A stretch of 64,000 nucleotides of DNA from Diacronema lutheri (Eukaryota; Haptophyta; Pavlovophyceae; Pavlovales; Pavlovaceae): assembly GCA_019448385.1 (NCBI GenBank), contig JAGTXO010000006.1:1054001-1118000 (forward strand), written 5' to 3'. A program made the translations under genes and the position numbers. Below the pieces are notes generated by a model, which saw only the letters and a program-made list of their open reading frames with translations, did not search any database and was not told the DNA's origin. This document shows, piece by piece, positions 52,644-63,127 of the stretch (positions are counted from its first letter, which is position 1; each line of letters begins with the position of its first letter).

Positions 52644-52834
52644 GCGCGGACAAATGAGCCTTCTAGCATGGACAAGTGAGCGTGACGCGAGCGCGCAGGC
52701 CAGTGTGCCCTTCTTTCACATGGGCATGGCGTCCTCCGACGACGAGCGGGGGCGCAATTGACAAATCGACATTTCTGTTCAGCCTTCTAGCGTCCACCGC
52801 GTGCCGTTGCGCTGGGCCAACCCATCATCATTCA

Positions 52835-54736
52835 TCAGTGCGGCAGCTTTGCGGCGAGGTAGGCGATTCTCGACTCCATCACAGCGCGCTCCTTGTCGTG
52901 CGCTTCGCGCAATTCGCTGCGCGAGGGCCGATGCGCGACGCGGTGCGCGACGCGGTGCGCGACACGGCGCGCGGCGCGGCGCGCGGCGAGCACTTGTGAG
53001 GGCTTTACACCCGGCGCTGCCGCGAGCAGCCCACGGCCGGACGGGAGCGCGCGCGCGCGCGCGCACCGAATCTCGCGCCGGTGCGCGGCCTGCCGGTCCT
53101 TTGCCACTTCGGACGCGGCTGCAAGCTTGGCCTCGAAAGACTCGCGCATGTTGCGCAGCTCCTCAATCATCACGTCGTCAAAATCGTCGCCCGGCGGGCG
53201 CTGGACGAGCTCGAGCTCGCGCTTGACGGCTGTCAGCACGTCAGCCAGGCGCGTGATCTCTGCCTGCGCGCGGCGCGACGGGCACGGTGCGGTGCGACGG
53301 CGGCGAACACTACATCGGCACCGTCACCATCACCGTCACCGCACAACATCTGCCTGCGCGCTCTGCGCTGCGCCGCGCTGCGTGCCGCGCTGCGCGCTGC
53401 GGGCTGCGCGCTGCGGGCTGCGCGCTGCAGCGCGGCGACTGAGGTGCCGGATATCGACGCAGCGCGCAGCGCGCGGCGCCGTGCGCACGGCACGACCGGC
53501 GCGGGCGCGACCGGCGCGCGCGCGCGGGCGCGCGCGCGCCTGAAGCCGCTCGTTCTCCGCGTGCATGTGCTTGAGCATCGACTTGTCGTTGTCGTCGTTG
53601 CTCGTCAGGTCAAGCTGCGCCGCCAGCTGGTCGATGCGCGCCTGCATGTAGTTGAGCGAGTTGCGCGCGGCGGCCTTCTCGGCCGACAGCTGCGCCTCGA
53701 GCGCGGCGGCGGCGGACGCATCCGCGGCAGCGGCGGCGGCGGAGCCCGCCTTGGCCTCGAGCTCGGAGAGCGCGCGCTTCAGCCCCGCAATCGTCGCGTC
53801 GCGCTGCGCGAGCGCCGCCTCAAGCGCAGCCGCGTCATGCGCGAGGCTCTCCTCGCGAGCGGCCGCCTTCGCCGCCGCGTCCGGCGACGCGCGCGCGTGC
53901 AGCTCGGCGAGTGCGGCGTCCAGCTCGGCGGCGCGCGCGCGCGCGGCGTCCGCCTCGCCCCGCGCCTCGACGAGCGCCTCGTCTGCGCGCGCCAACGCGT
54001 CGCGCAGTCGCTCCTCCTCCGTGCGCTGGGAAGACTCACAGTGCCTCAGCGCGTCCGCGCCAGCGGCGGCGCTCTCGGCGCGCGCGGCATCGACGCGGCG
54101 CTGCGCGTCGGCGTCCTGCACACGGAGCGTCGACTGCAGCTCCATCAACTCGCGCTCGAGCGTCGCGTTCTGCAACTCGCGCTGGCGCAGCTTCGCGAGG
54201 AGCGCATCGGTATCGTCCACCCGCGCGCCGGCGCCGTTCGCACCGTTCGGCGCGTCGAACGCCTGGGCGTGCAGCCGCTGTAGGCGGTCGAGCGCAACTA
54301 GGTAGTAAGATAGGCGCGACGCGCCGCCCGTGCCGAGCGCCGCGCCGTCCGCGCCCGCGCCATTGGCGGTCGCTTGCACGAGCGCGCGCTCGAGCTGCAC
54401 CATCCGGTCGGCCATCAGCTCGTGCAGCGCAAGCTTGGCGTGCAGGACGTTGGAACCGCCGACAATGAGCTGCAGCGACGCCTCGGACACTTCCGTGCCC
54501 TTGCGCGGCGTCGCGAATGCGCGCAGCCGCCGCTGGACGAGCAGGATGTCCTGCCGCATCACCGAGAAGTAGCTCGCGTCGTCGAGCATCGCGAGCTGTG
54601 GGCCGGGCGCGTCGGCCACGCTGAGCGGCGGGCCGCTCGGCGTCGCCGGCCGGCCGCGCGGCGTGCCCGGCGCCGAGCCGTTGGACACGCTCAGCCCCGG
54701 CCGGCTTGAAGGCCTCACGCGGCCGGGCTCGAACAT
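52835..54736 (-). CDS. coiled-coil protein of unknown function
   Basis: Exons 54736-53540, 53263-53067 and 52916-52835 sum to 1,476 nt (491 aa). The first intron (53264-53539) is GC-AG: CTTCAG is followed by GCGCGCG. The second (52917-53066, 150 nt) is GTGCGCG...CGCGCAG, phase 2, open. A Pro/Ser-rich head (MFEPGRVRPSSRPGLSVSNG) is followed by a helical region (LDDASYFSVMRQDILLVQRR, LIVGGSNVLHAKLALHELMA) and about 250 residues of heptad coiled coil, ending ERAVMESRIAYLAAKLPH. It resembles centrosomal or basal-body coiled-coil proteins in general form only. The start is 116 bp from the divergent GH72-like gene. Confidence 0.7.
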
Positions 54737-54852
54737 GATGGCCGCCGCGCCCCGCGACGGTTGCCCTAGGGCCGTTGAACATCCGTAGCTCCCCGTGTCG
54801 GGATGTCGGAAAGGCACGCGCACGCAGAGGTCGGAAACGCATCCAATCAGCG

Positions 54853-57236
54853 ATGGCTGCCCCGATTCGGCGGAGGCTGGTCGTCGGCGCGGTGGTCGCC
54901 GCGCTGAGCGCGCTGATGGTGGCTGACGCGGCGTGGTACGACGTGCCGTCGATTGAGGGGCGGCAGATCCTCATCTACGGCAAGCCCTTCTATGTGCGCG
55001 GCGTGTGCTACTCGCCCGTGCCCGTGAACGAGTCGATGCTCTTCGGGCCGTACGGCGACTACTTCACGGACGAGTACGCCTTCCTGTGGCGGCGCGACCT
55101 GCCGCTGATCCGCGCGATGGGCGCCAACGCAATCCGCATCTATGGCTGGGACGACCTGGCCGACCACACGCTCTTCCTCGACTACGTCCTCTCGATGGGC
55201 CTGCGCGTGCTGATCACGTTCCCGCTCGGCTCCGCGTCGACCACGCCCGTGCGCGGCGACGCCAACCGGAAAAAGGTGGTGGACCGATTCGCCGCGCAGG
55301 TGCACAAGTATGGCGAGCACCCATCCATCCTCGCCTGGTCCTTTGGCAACGAGATCAACATGCGCGAGCACGGCTTCTTACAGGAGTTTGACCGCGAGTT
55401 TGTGTGCGGGTGGAACGTGCACGACGAGAAGCTCGTGCGCGCGCGTGCGCCGCGCTGTCGCCGCCGCGCCGTCGCCACCCGCTGCGTGCCGCGCGCGCGC
55501 GCAATGCGCGCCGCAGCCCCCCGCCTTTCGACCTCCGCCCTACCCCCGGCGCGCTCCTGCCACCGCAGGGCGGCTGCTATAATGCGAAGAGTCCGCCAAA
55601 CGAGACCAACCCGTGTTACGACTCGTCCTACTGCGTCTACGACAAGCTCTTCCGCTGGATCGAGCAGGCCGCGCGCGCGGCGCATGAGCAGTCGCTGATG
55701 CCCATCCTCTCCACCTTTGCTGACACCGACCTCGTGCTCGACAAGATTGGCCGCGCCGGCCATCTGGCGCCATCGATCAACATGTGGGCCGCGCAGCTCT
55801 ACCGCGGCTACTCGTTCGGCCCATGGTTTGAGCACGCGGCCAACGCGTCGAACACGCCGACCAACTTCAAGCCCTTCCTCGTCACCGAGTACGGCGTCGA
55901 CGCGTACCACGACGTGTGCGGGCACGACCCACTGAAGACGCCATGCTTCAACCAGCTTGGAGACTCGTCCGGCTCGCACGAGGACGAGGGCACGCAGGCG
56001 CTGTGGAACCGCAATTTGACGATCGAGCTGGCGTGGCACTCGTCGGCGCAGCCCGCGTGCGACTCGACCTCGCGCGAGTATGCCGAGCTGCTCAACCTGA
56101 CGGGCGACGACACATACGTGAACCAGAGCTGTGTCGTCGGCGGCGGTTTCGTCTACTCGTGGGTCGACGAGTACTGGAAGGGCTCGCACGTCGCCGCCGA
56201 GTGCCACCCCAACTTTTGGGAGCCGGCGTTCACGATCGACGAGTGCGAGTACAAGGCGCACGTCACGTGCCCCAACTGGAACGCCTCGCTGCACGACCTG
56301 TGCGGCCAACCACTCTTCTCATCGCCAGACCACTACCAGAACGAGGAGTGGTTTGGGATCACCTCGCCCACAAAATGCGCCGACTCAATGGACAGGTGCG
56401 CGGCGCAAGTGGCGCGCGCCGCCCGCGCCCCCGCGCACGCCGCTCGAGCACCCCCCGACTGACCGCCGCCATGCGTGCGCGCGCTCGTCCTCGTCGGTGC
56501 ACGGCGCCCTCGCGCGCCACTCGCGCGCGCAGCCTGCGCCTGCGGAAGCAATACTGGGCGCTGCGCGAGGAATGGACCGGAGGAGACAGCGCCGAGCAGA
56601 TCGAGATGCCATCGTGCGAGCGCATCACGGAGTGCCCTGGCGGGTGTTCGGGGCGTGGCACGTGCGAGACGGACCACCGCATCTGCGGCCCGGCGACCAT
56701 GAAGCCCAATTCGGGCGCGCCGTGCTGCATGTGCCACCCCGGCTGGGCGGGCGAGCAGTGCGACGAGCTGGACGCGCGCACCAAGCTGTCGATTGGCTGC
56801 GGCTTCAGCATCCTGCTACTCATCAGCGCGGTTTTCCTCTCATACGGTTGGTTGCGCGCAGCACCCGCCCGCCCGTTTGCCCGTTTGCCCGCCCGCCCGC
56901 CCGCCCGCCCGCCCATCCGTTCGCCCGCCCGCCCGCCCGCCCGCCCGCCCATCCGTGCGCCCGCCCGCCCGCCGCGCGCCGCGCGCGCCGCGCCGCGCTC
57001 GTGCGTTCGGCGCGCGCCGCTCACGCCCGCGCCACACCGCGCGGCGTCCGCGCGTGCACGCCCGCGCGCCCGCCCGCGACCAATGCTCAGCACTCCGCCC
57101 TGGCCTCTCGCATCGCAAGAGCTCTCTCGACGTCGACCATTACGGGAACGGCGGCATCGGGATCGAGCAGGGCTTGCTGCTCGACCACAAGTTGCTCGCG
57201 GGCGGCCCGGGGCATCGCTCTCACTTGGTTCAGTAG
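54853..57236 (+). CDS. GH72-like beta-1,3-glucanosyltransferase with EGF-like and membrane segments
   Basis: Exons 54853-55434, 55569-56395, 56533-56846 and about 57091-57236 (about 622 aa; the last junction has an alternative, 56850/57122). A signal peptide (MAAPIRRRLVVGAVVAALSA) precedes a TIM-barrel enzyme: FYVRGVCYSPVPVNES, ANAIRIYGWDD, the acid/base Glu in AWSFGNEINM and the nucleophile Glu in FLVTEYGVDAYHD. This is the layout of Gas1/Gel (GH72) and related enzymes, which cut and rejoin beta-1,3-glucan at the cell surface. A Cys-rich EGF-like module follows (CPGGCSGRGTCETD, CCMCHPGWAGEQCDE), then a membrane helix (IGCGFSILLLISAVFLSYG) and a short tail. The last intron is full of cccgcccg repeats. 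Confidence 0.75.
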
Positions 57237-57413
57237 CCCACGCGGGTTGTGATACCGGCGCGGAGCCGCGGACTCGGCATGCCTTTTAAGGCGCGCGCAG
57301 CCGGGGCGTGCGAGCGTTTTGTACTCGCAAGACGCAGCTCGTACCCATAGCTGTGATTCCTACAAATATTTCCTAAACCTCGTACCATAGCAGCTTGTTC
57401 GTGGGGGTTTGTT

Positions 57414-58880
57414 ATGGCGAAAGTCGCCCACGCGCTCGGAGCCGGGGTGGTGGTGCTGTGCACGGCCGCGCTGCTCGCAGCGCACGGAGGAGGGGGCCTG
57501 CCGTCGCTGCTCGGGCAGGATGACCCCAGCGCCGTACCACCCTTCGTTGGGCACGGGCCCTGCGTCATCTCGCAGTTCCTTCCCGCGATGAGCTGCAGCA
57601 AGGACCCCGAGAGCCCGCAGTGTTGCGGCGGGCTGCGCGCGACGTTTGAGGCGCGCTGTTCGTGCAGGGACCTCCCCGGGATCGTGCGGTCGCACGGTGG
57701 CAGCAATCTTGGCCTCCTAGACAACTACGTGAGGTGCGGATTCACGAGCGGCGTCGACGTGAACGGCGACCCGATTCCGCCCGTCGACTATGTCACCGAG
57801 CACCAGGGCTGCGCCGACCGGAAGCAGTGGTGCGCGCCACGGCCGCGCCGGGCCATGCACGCGCGTATGCAGTCATGGCCGCACGCTCAGTCTTGCTTGG
57901 CGCGGGGCGCGGCAGCCCACCCAAAGCAGCATGCTGAGCGCACACCGTCGCGCCGCGCCGCCCCGCTGTGCGGCGCCGCCACGCGCCGCGCACCACGCCC
58001 GCAGGTGCAACGATGGGCTGCATAACATCGACGTGCGGCTCACCGAGTCAGACAAGGGCTACGCGCAGCTGCACGACGCGGCGAGCGGGTGGGTGTACAC
58101 GAGCGCTGAGAGCTCAAATGCCCATCGCACCGCCGCGGCGATTTGCGCGGCACTCGGGTACGCCGGCGTGCTGAGCGGCGAGGTGAAGCAGGGCGTGCAC
58201 GCCTCCAAGCACCTTGACTGCCCCGCACCCGAGTCGCTCATCTCTGTGCGCGCCGGTGCCAGGGGCTGCGCAGCACACGTCGCGCGGCACGCGCCCCGCG
58301 CGTGCTCGAGTTCACGCGCGCGCGCGCTGCGTGCACAAGCAGCGCACCTTAACCGACCCGCGCCCCGCCCGCGCCTCGGCCCGATCGTCGGCAGGAGTGC
58401 GCGGCCGCAAACGTGCCGCTGCAGGAGGGCGGGCTCTATGTGCGCTGCGACCGGCAGGGCAAGTTTGGCCCGCGCAGCGAGCTGTGCCTGCGGCAGGGGC
58501 AATCGGGCTGGGCTTATAACAACCTCGCGTGCTGGCCGTCCGACCGCACGGGCATCGATGTCGGTTTGCACACGCGCAAGCCGGGCGCAGCACACACGCT
58601 CTGCGGAACGGCTGGAGTCAACGAGAGCCGCGTCATGTGGTACGATGGCTTCCAAGACGATTTTTTTTCCTTCTCGACAATGCGCACGGCGGGAGGACGG
58701 CTCGTCTCCGCGCAGCTCATCACGGACGAGCTGCCGGGTCGGGACCTGCTCACGCCGGGCGAGCTCGAGATGGGCGATCGGAAGGAGGGGCTCCGCATGT
58801 GGCAGAGCAGCAACACCAGCCTCAAGGCCGCGTTCCGGAGCTATTTTGCGGGCCACGCGAACTTGTTGCGCAGGCAGTGA
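57414..58880 (+). CDS. secreted Cys-rich protein with SRCR-like region
   Basis: Exons 57414-57829, 58005-58245 and 58395-58880 sum to 1,143 nt (380 aa) with phases 2/2 and 0/0. Signal peptide MAKVAHALGAGVVVLCTAAL. A first Cys-rich part (CVISQFLPAMSCSKDPESPQ, CCGG, CSC) is followed by IDVRLTESDKGYAQLHDAAS, GWVY and TAAAICAALGYAGVLSG. These resemble the strands and CRxLGY helix of scavenger-receptor Cys-rich domains. More Cys-containing sequence follows (YVRCDRQGKFGPRSELCLRQ). Probably extracellular binding protein; ligand unknown. A 3' segment (VMWYDGFQDDFFSFSTM) is not recognised. Confidence 0.65.
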
Positions 58881-59082
58881 CGCGCGCGTCGATTTTGCCG
58901 GGACACGGGAGAGGGAGGGGCCAGGGGAAGGGCTGAAAAGTCGTGGCTGCCGCCTGGCGTCGCGCCTGCCGCCTGCGCCTGTCGGCTAGCGACGGTCGTA
59001 AATTTTAAATTTTGAATTTCTTCCTCAATCATATGTTTTCAACCGGGCGAAAGTACGCGGAAGTTGGAGCGCGAAGAGCGAG

Positions 59083-60186
59083 ATGCCCGCTGCGCCGCGC
59101 GATCTGCCGTTCAGCAAGCTTGCAATCCCCGGCGAGGGCGTGGACGGCGCACCCTCGCCCAAAACGCGCCCGATCACGCCCAAGGGCCAGGAGCGCGCGC
59201 AACCCTTCTTCTCGTACAAGGCGCCACGGCAGGATGCGACCGTCAGGATGCCGCCGCCGTTCACGGGCTCGACCGACGGCGACGCGGCCTTCTTTGCGGC
59301 GCGCACGCAGGAGCTGGGCGAGACGAGCGACGGGATGGCCGAAGCGCTCGCTCAGCTGAGCGCCGCGCTTACGGACCGCACCAACGCGGCGCCCCAGGTG
59401 CGTTCTCACGGTAAGGACAGTGCGCTGCTGACCGCGTGCCTGCGCGCGCACAACTACTCGGTCACGGACGCGCTGGCCGCAATCACGACGATTGCAACGT
59501 GGGAGACGCAGGCGTATTGCCCATTGGGTCCCCTGCCGCCCAGCCTCGCGATCGAGATCCTCGCCAACGGCTTTGCCGAGCTGCTGCCCGTACGGGACAA
59601 GGAGGGCTGCGCCGTGATCATGCTCCGCGACGCGGCCAAGATGTCGCAGCTCATGGCCAAGTACACGTTCGATCACGTCGTCAAGGCAATCGGCTGGTTG
59701 GTGATGGAGGCCGTGCGCGAGTCGGCTGAGACGCAGCTGTGTGGCGTGACGTTGCTCGAGGATATGAGCGGACACGGCGGGGTGAGCCCCGAGCTCGGCC
59801 GCGCGAAGGTCATCATGGCCGCCATCTTTCCAAAGCACTCGCCATTCAAGATGGGCACTGTCGTGATGTACAACGTGAGCGACGCGATGCTCATGATTTC
59901 GGGCTGGTCCGTCTCGCGCATGTTTGCGCCCAGGAACACGACGGTCGCGCACAAGTTGGCGCACAGCGGGCGGAACGAGCTCAAGGAGCTGGTCACCGCG
60001 CGCTTCGTCGCCGAGTCAACACTGCCCGTGCAGCTCGGCGGGCCGATGAAGTACAACTTTGGCGAGTGGCTCGGCGCCAAGCACGAGCAGCTTTGCGGCG
60101 GGCCGTGGACGCCCGTGCACGCGTACGCCGACGTGGCCACGAGCAGGCAGGATTCGTCGCTCACGCCATTCCCGCCACGCCATTGA
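59083..60186 (+). CDS. CRAL-TRIO (Sec14-like) lipid-binding protein
   Basis: Single-exon 367-aa protein. After a disordered N-terminal about 100 residues comes a CRAL-TRIO-N-like helical part (LLTACLRAHNYSVTDALAAI). The lipid-binding CRAL-TRIO core follows: GFAELLPVRDKEGCAVIML, GVTLLEDMSGHG, FPKHSPFKMGTVVMYNVSDA and SVSRMFAPRNTTVAHKL, matching the 'YP.....i..iN.P..f......v+pfl......Ki' pattern. Such proteins carry phosphoinositides, tocopherol or other lipids. The annotated start gives MPAAPRDLPFSKLAIPGEG. Confidence 0.85.
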   Translation: MPAAPRDLPFSKLAIPGEGVDGAPSPKTRPITPKGQERAQPFFSYKAPRQDATVRMPPPFTGSTDGDAAFFAARTQELGETSDGMAEALAQLSAALTDRTNAAPQVRSHGKDSALLTACLRAHNYSVTDALAAITTIATWETQAYCPLGPLPPSLAIEILANGFAELLPVRDKEGCAVIMLRDAAKMSQLMAKYTFDHVVKAIGWLVMEAVRESAETQLCGVTLLEDMSGHGGVSPELGRAKVIMAAIFPKHSPFKMGTVVMYNVSDAMLMISGWSVSRMFAPRNTTVAHKLAHSGRNELKELVTARFVAESTLPVQLGGPMKYNFGEWLGAKHEQLCGGPWTPVHAYADVATSRQDSSLTPFPPRH

Positions 60187-60380
60187 CGACGTCACGTCGA
60201 ATGTGAGAAGCTGTGGCGACGCCCCGGCCTCTAGCCTGCAGAGGCCCAGCGCACGCCTCAGGAATGCCCGCCCGACGGCAAGCACGCGCTGGCGGCAACT
60301 CGGAAGTGCCCGCATTGGACGCTTGCGGCGCACGCCACGCGGCTGCGCATCGCTCGGCGCGTCCGCGCGCAAGCCCGTCC

Positions 60381-61160
60381 TTATCGTCCGTCTTCCTTCG
60401 TGAGCTCGATTTTCATCTCCTTGCCATGCAGCATCTGCCCGTGCAGCATTTGAATCGCGAGCGCGGCCTCCTCGGGCTTGCTCATCGACACAAACCCAAA
60501 GCCGCGGCTCCAGTTGGTCGCGGGGTCGATGGTGAGCTCGCAGCGCTGCACGGTGCCGTACTTTGAGAACGCTTCGCGCAGGTCTGCGTCGTCAAAGTCG
60601 TCAAAATCGCCCCTCCGCATCTTGCGCACGACGAAGAGGTTCGCGCCGGGCGGCCCTTTCGCCATGAGCTTTGTGGGCAAGTCGGGCTTGGGTCGCGGGT
60701 TGTAGTCGACGGGCCGCTCGTAGGTGGAGGCGGAGGTGCGCTTGTTGAAGTAGTAGGGCGCGCCGTTCGTCGGGTTGGTGTGCACCTCCCAGCTCGGGTC
60801 GTGCGGCGGCCGACTCTTTGGGAGCGCGGTCGCGAGCACGGTGTGCTCGGCGGAGAGGCGCGCGTGCTTCTCCTGCAGCTGGCCGAGCTGCGCCTCGAGC
60901 GTATTGATCTCGCCCTTGAGCACCGTGATCTCGCCGATCAACGCGCCCGCCGCGATCCCGTTGCGCTGCCCGTTGGCCGGCGCGGACGCGCCCACGGGCC
61001 CGCCCGCGCCCCCGACCACGCCGTCGCTCGGTGGGAGCGGATACGCGACGCTCACCTGCGGCTCGGTGGAAAAGTTGTCGAGGCCGCGCTTCGCACTGTT
61101 CTGCGCCGCCGTCCCCGGCGGTTGCTCGTCGTCCTCAACGTCGTCATGCAAGCGCTTCAT
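60381..61160 (-). CDS. WW and RRM domain RNA-binding protein
   Basis: A single-exon 259-aa protein. Residues about 75-110 form a short coiled coil (LIGEITVLKGEINTLEAQLG). A WW domain follows (DPSWEVHTNPTNGAPYYFNK ... STYERP), with Trp, the YYF triad and Pro in place. The RRM follows: RNP2 NLFVVRKM and RNP1 RGFGFVSM. WW binds Pro-rich partners and the RRM binds RNA, so a role in pre-mRNA processing is likely. The start is 62 bp from the divergent monooxygenase start. Confidence 0.85.
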   Translation of the reverse strand: MKRLHDDVEDDEQPPGTAAQNSAKRGLDNFSTEPQVSVAYPLPPSDGVVGGAGGPVGASAPANGQRNGIAAGALIGEITVLKGEINTLEAQLGQLQEKHARLSAEHTVLATALPKSRPPHDPSWEVHTNPTNGAPYYFNKRTSASTYERPVDYNPRPKPDLPTKLMAKGPPGANLFVVRKMRRGDFDDFDDADLREAFSKYGTVQRCELTIDPATNWSRGFGFVSMSKPEEAALAIQMLHGQMLHGKEMKIELTKEDGR

Positions 61161-61222
61161 CTCTCGTTGTCCTCTACGTCGTCCTCGGCCGAGAGACGCG
61201 CAGACTCACGGGCCGTGGCACG

Positions 61223-62962
61223 ATGGCGGGGCTTGTCGTGATGCTCTCCGCCCTTGGCTTGTTTGGGGAGTGGTTCGGAAGCGGGCCTCGCGCCATCCCA
61301 GCGCCCGCGCGCCCTCCAGCGCGGAGGGCTGTGTCTTCGTACGACGCGGTGGTCGTCGGGGCGGGCCCGACCGGGCTCGCCGCCGCGCTTTTGCTGCGCG
61401 AGCGCGGCGCGCGCGTCGCGGTGGTGGAGCGCGAGGCCGATCCGGCGCGTTTCGACCCCGAGCGCGCCGAGGTATGCCTGGTCGACGGGCGCGGCGGGGT
61501 CGTCTTTGAGCAGCTGGGCCTGTGCAGTCAGCTCGCCGCTGTCGGCGTGGCGCAGCGCGACCTCCGCACCGCGTCGGTGACGGCACAAGAAGGCGTCAGC
61601 GCGCCGAGCCGCCTGCCGACCGTTCGGCTCGAACCTACTCAGCCAGCCGACGCGCGAGCCGGCGCGTACTGGATCCCACGCGAGGCGCTGGTGGGCATCT
61701 TCGATCAGGCCGTCGCTGCAACAGCGCCGGCCGCCGACGACCCGCGCCGCCCGCCGATCGTTCGTCTGTACGGCCGCGAGCTCGGCGCGCTCGCGCTTGC
61801 GAGCGCCGAGACGGGGTGGGCACTCAACTTGACCGCCGCGGCGGGCGCGCGCGGCGCAGATGGCGGAGGCGACGCCGACGATGGCGGCGACTCGCAAACG
61901 GAGCAGGTCATCGCCAAGCTTGTCATCGGCACCGACGGCATGCGCTCTGCCGTGCGCGAGACGTTGCGAGCCGTTGCGCGCGCCGGCGGGCTGGGCGACT
62001 CGTTCAGCGTCGTCAGCCGGCGCGCAGCGTCGGCCGGCCTGCGGCAGAAGCTGCTCAAGCTGCCGCCGTCCTTCGCGCTCTCGCCCGACGGCGCCACAAT
62101 GCCCGAGCGCGACGTGTCGTACGCGATCGTGTCGGCGACGGGCGTGGCGCCGGAGCTCCGCCTGTGGATGCTGCCGCAGGCACGCGGCGAGCGCGGGCGG
62201 ACGGCGCAGCTCATCACCGGCGCGGACCACTTGATTTGGGCACGGCGGACGGCTGACGATGCCGCGCGCTTCCTCGCCGACGCGTTTCCGCACGTGCCGA
62301 TCGGTCCGGCGCAGGTGGGCGAGGACGAGATGCGACGCTTCGCGGAAAGTGCAGGCACGCTCCTTCCCAACCCGCAGCACTGCACGCACGCGGCCCTGAC
62401 GTGCGGCGCGCTCGTCGGCGCGGCGCTCGCGGGCGACGCGCTCCACGCATTCCCGCCCGACCTCGGGCAAGGCGTCAACGCGGGCCTCCAGGACGTTGCC
62501 GCGCTCGCAAGCTGCTTGGACGATCACGGCGTCACGTTCCGCGCACAGCCACCGGCCGCGCCAAGCGACGTCGGCGCGCAGGCCGCGCGGCGGCCGGACG
62601 CGCTCGCGTGCGCGCTCGCGCGCTACGGCATCTCGCGTGCGAAGGAGGCCGCCGCCTTGACGAAGCTCGTGCAGCTCGGCCACCCGTTGCAGTACTCGCA
62701 GGCAGTGCCTTTCGGCGCGATCCGCCGCGCCGCGTGGCGCGCAAACTTTGGCGCGCGCCTCGCGCTCGCGCGCACGCTCGGCCCGCGGCTCAATTTCTTC
62801 CCGAGCGTGTTTGCGCTCGTGCAGAATCCGCGTCTGTCCTACTCGGAGGTCCTGCGCTTGGCGCACGCGACCACGCGCAGCATGCTCGTCCTCGCCGCGT
62901 TGAGCGCGCTCGTGCTGGCCGGTGCGCACAGGCTTGCTCTTGCCGCGGTGGCCGGTATGTAG
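61223..62962 (+). CDS. FAD-dependent aromatic monooxygenase, kynurenine-3-monooxygenase-like
   Basis: A 579-aa single-exon flavoprotein. The Rossmann GxGxxG (AVVVGAGPTGLAAALLLRER, ending VVER) binds FAD. LVIGTDGMRSAVRETL is the DG motif and GDALHAFPPDLGQGVNAGLQ is the GD motif that closes on FAD and NAD(P)H. The FPPxxGQGxNxGxxD form and the C-terminal hydrophobic helix (SMLVLAALSALVLAGAHRLA) recall mitochondrial-membrane kynurenine 3-monooxygenase; a ubiquinone- or other phenol-hydroxylase is possible. ATG 61223 is chosen: it gives a hydrophobic N-terminus (MAGLVVMLSALGLF) just before the FAD fold. Confidence 0.8.
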   Translation: MAGLVVMLSALGLFGEWFGSGPRAIPAPARPPARRAVSSYDAVVVGAGPTGLAAALLLRERGARVAVVEREADPARFDPERAEVCLVDGRGGVVFEQLGLCSQLAAVGVAQRDLRTASVTAQEGVSAPSRLPTVRLEPTQPADARAGAYWIPREALVGIFDQAVAATAPAADDPRRPPIVRLYGRELGALALASAETGWALNLTAAAGARGADGGGDADDGGDSQTEQVIAKLVIGTDGMRSAVRETLRAVARAGGLGDSFSVVSRRAASAGLRQKLLKLPPSFALSPDGATMPERDVSYAIVSATGVAPELRLWMLPQARGERGRTAQLITGADHLIWARRTADDAARFLADAFPHVPIGPAQVGEDEMRRFAESAGTLLPNPQHCTHAALTCGALVGAALAGDALHAFPPDLGQGVNAGLQDVAALASCLDDHGVTFRAQPPAAPSDVGAQAARRPDALACALARYGISRAKEAAALTKLVQLGHPLQYSQAVPFGAIRRAAWRANFGARLALARTLGPRLNFFPSVFALVQNPRLSYSEVLRLAHATTRSMLVLAALSALVLAGAHRLALAAVAGM

Positions 62963-63084
62963 AGGGCGCCAAGGGGCAGCCCAGGTGTCGTGGAGAAGAG
63001 CTCCACCGCGTACAGTTGTCATCACAGGGAGCCGGTCACGCTGCTGTCACCACCTCGCCCTCCACCGCACGCGCATGCCGAACA

Positions 63085-63127
63085 GGCCATTCGTCAGCCC
63101 GCCCTCAGTCGTCAGCCCGCCCTCAGT
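63085..63127. repeat. 18-bp tandem duplication
   Basis: cgtcagcccgccctcagt occurs twice in tandem in the short gap between the convergent monooxygenase and glycosyltransferase genes. Confidence 0.8.
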
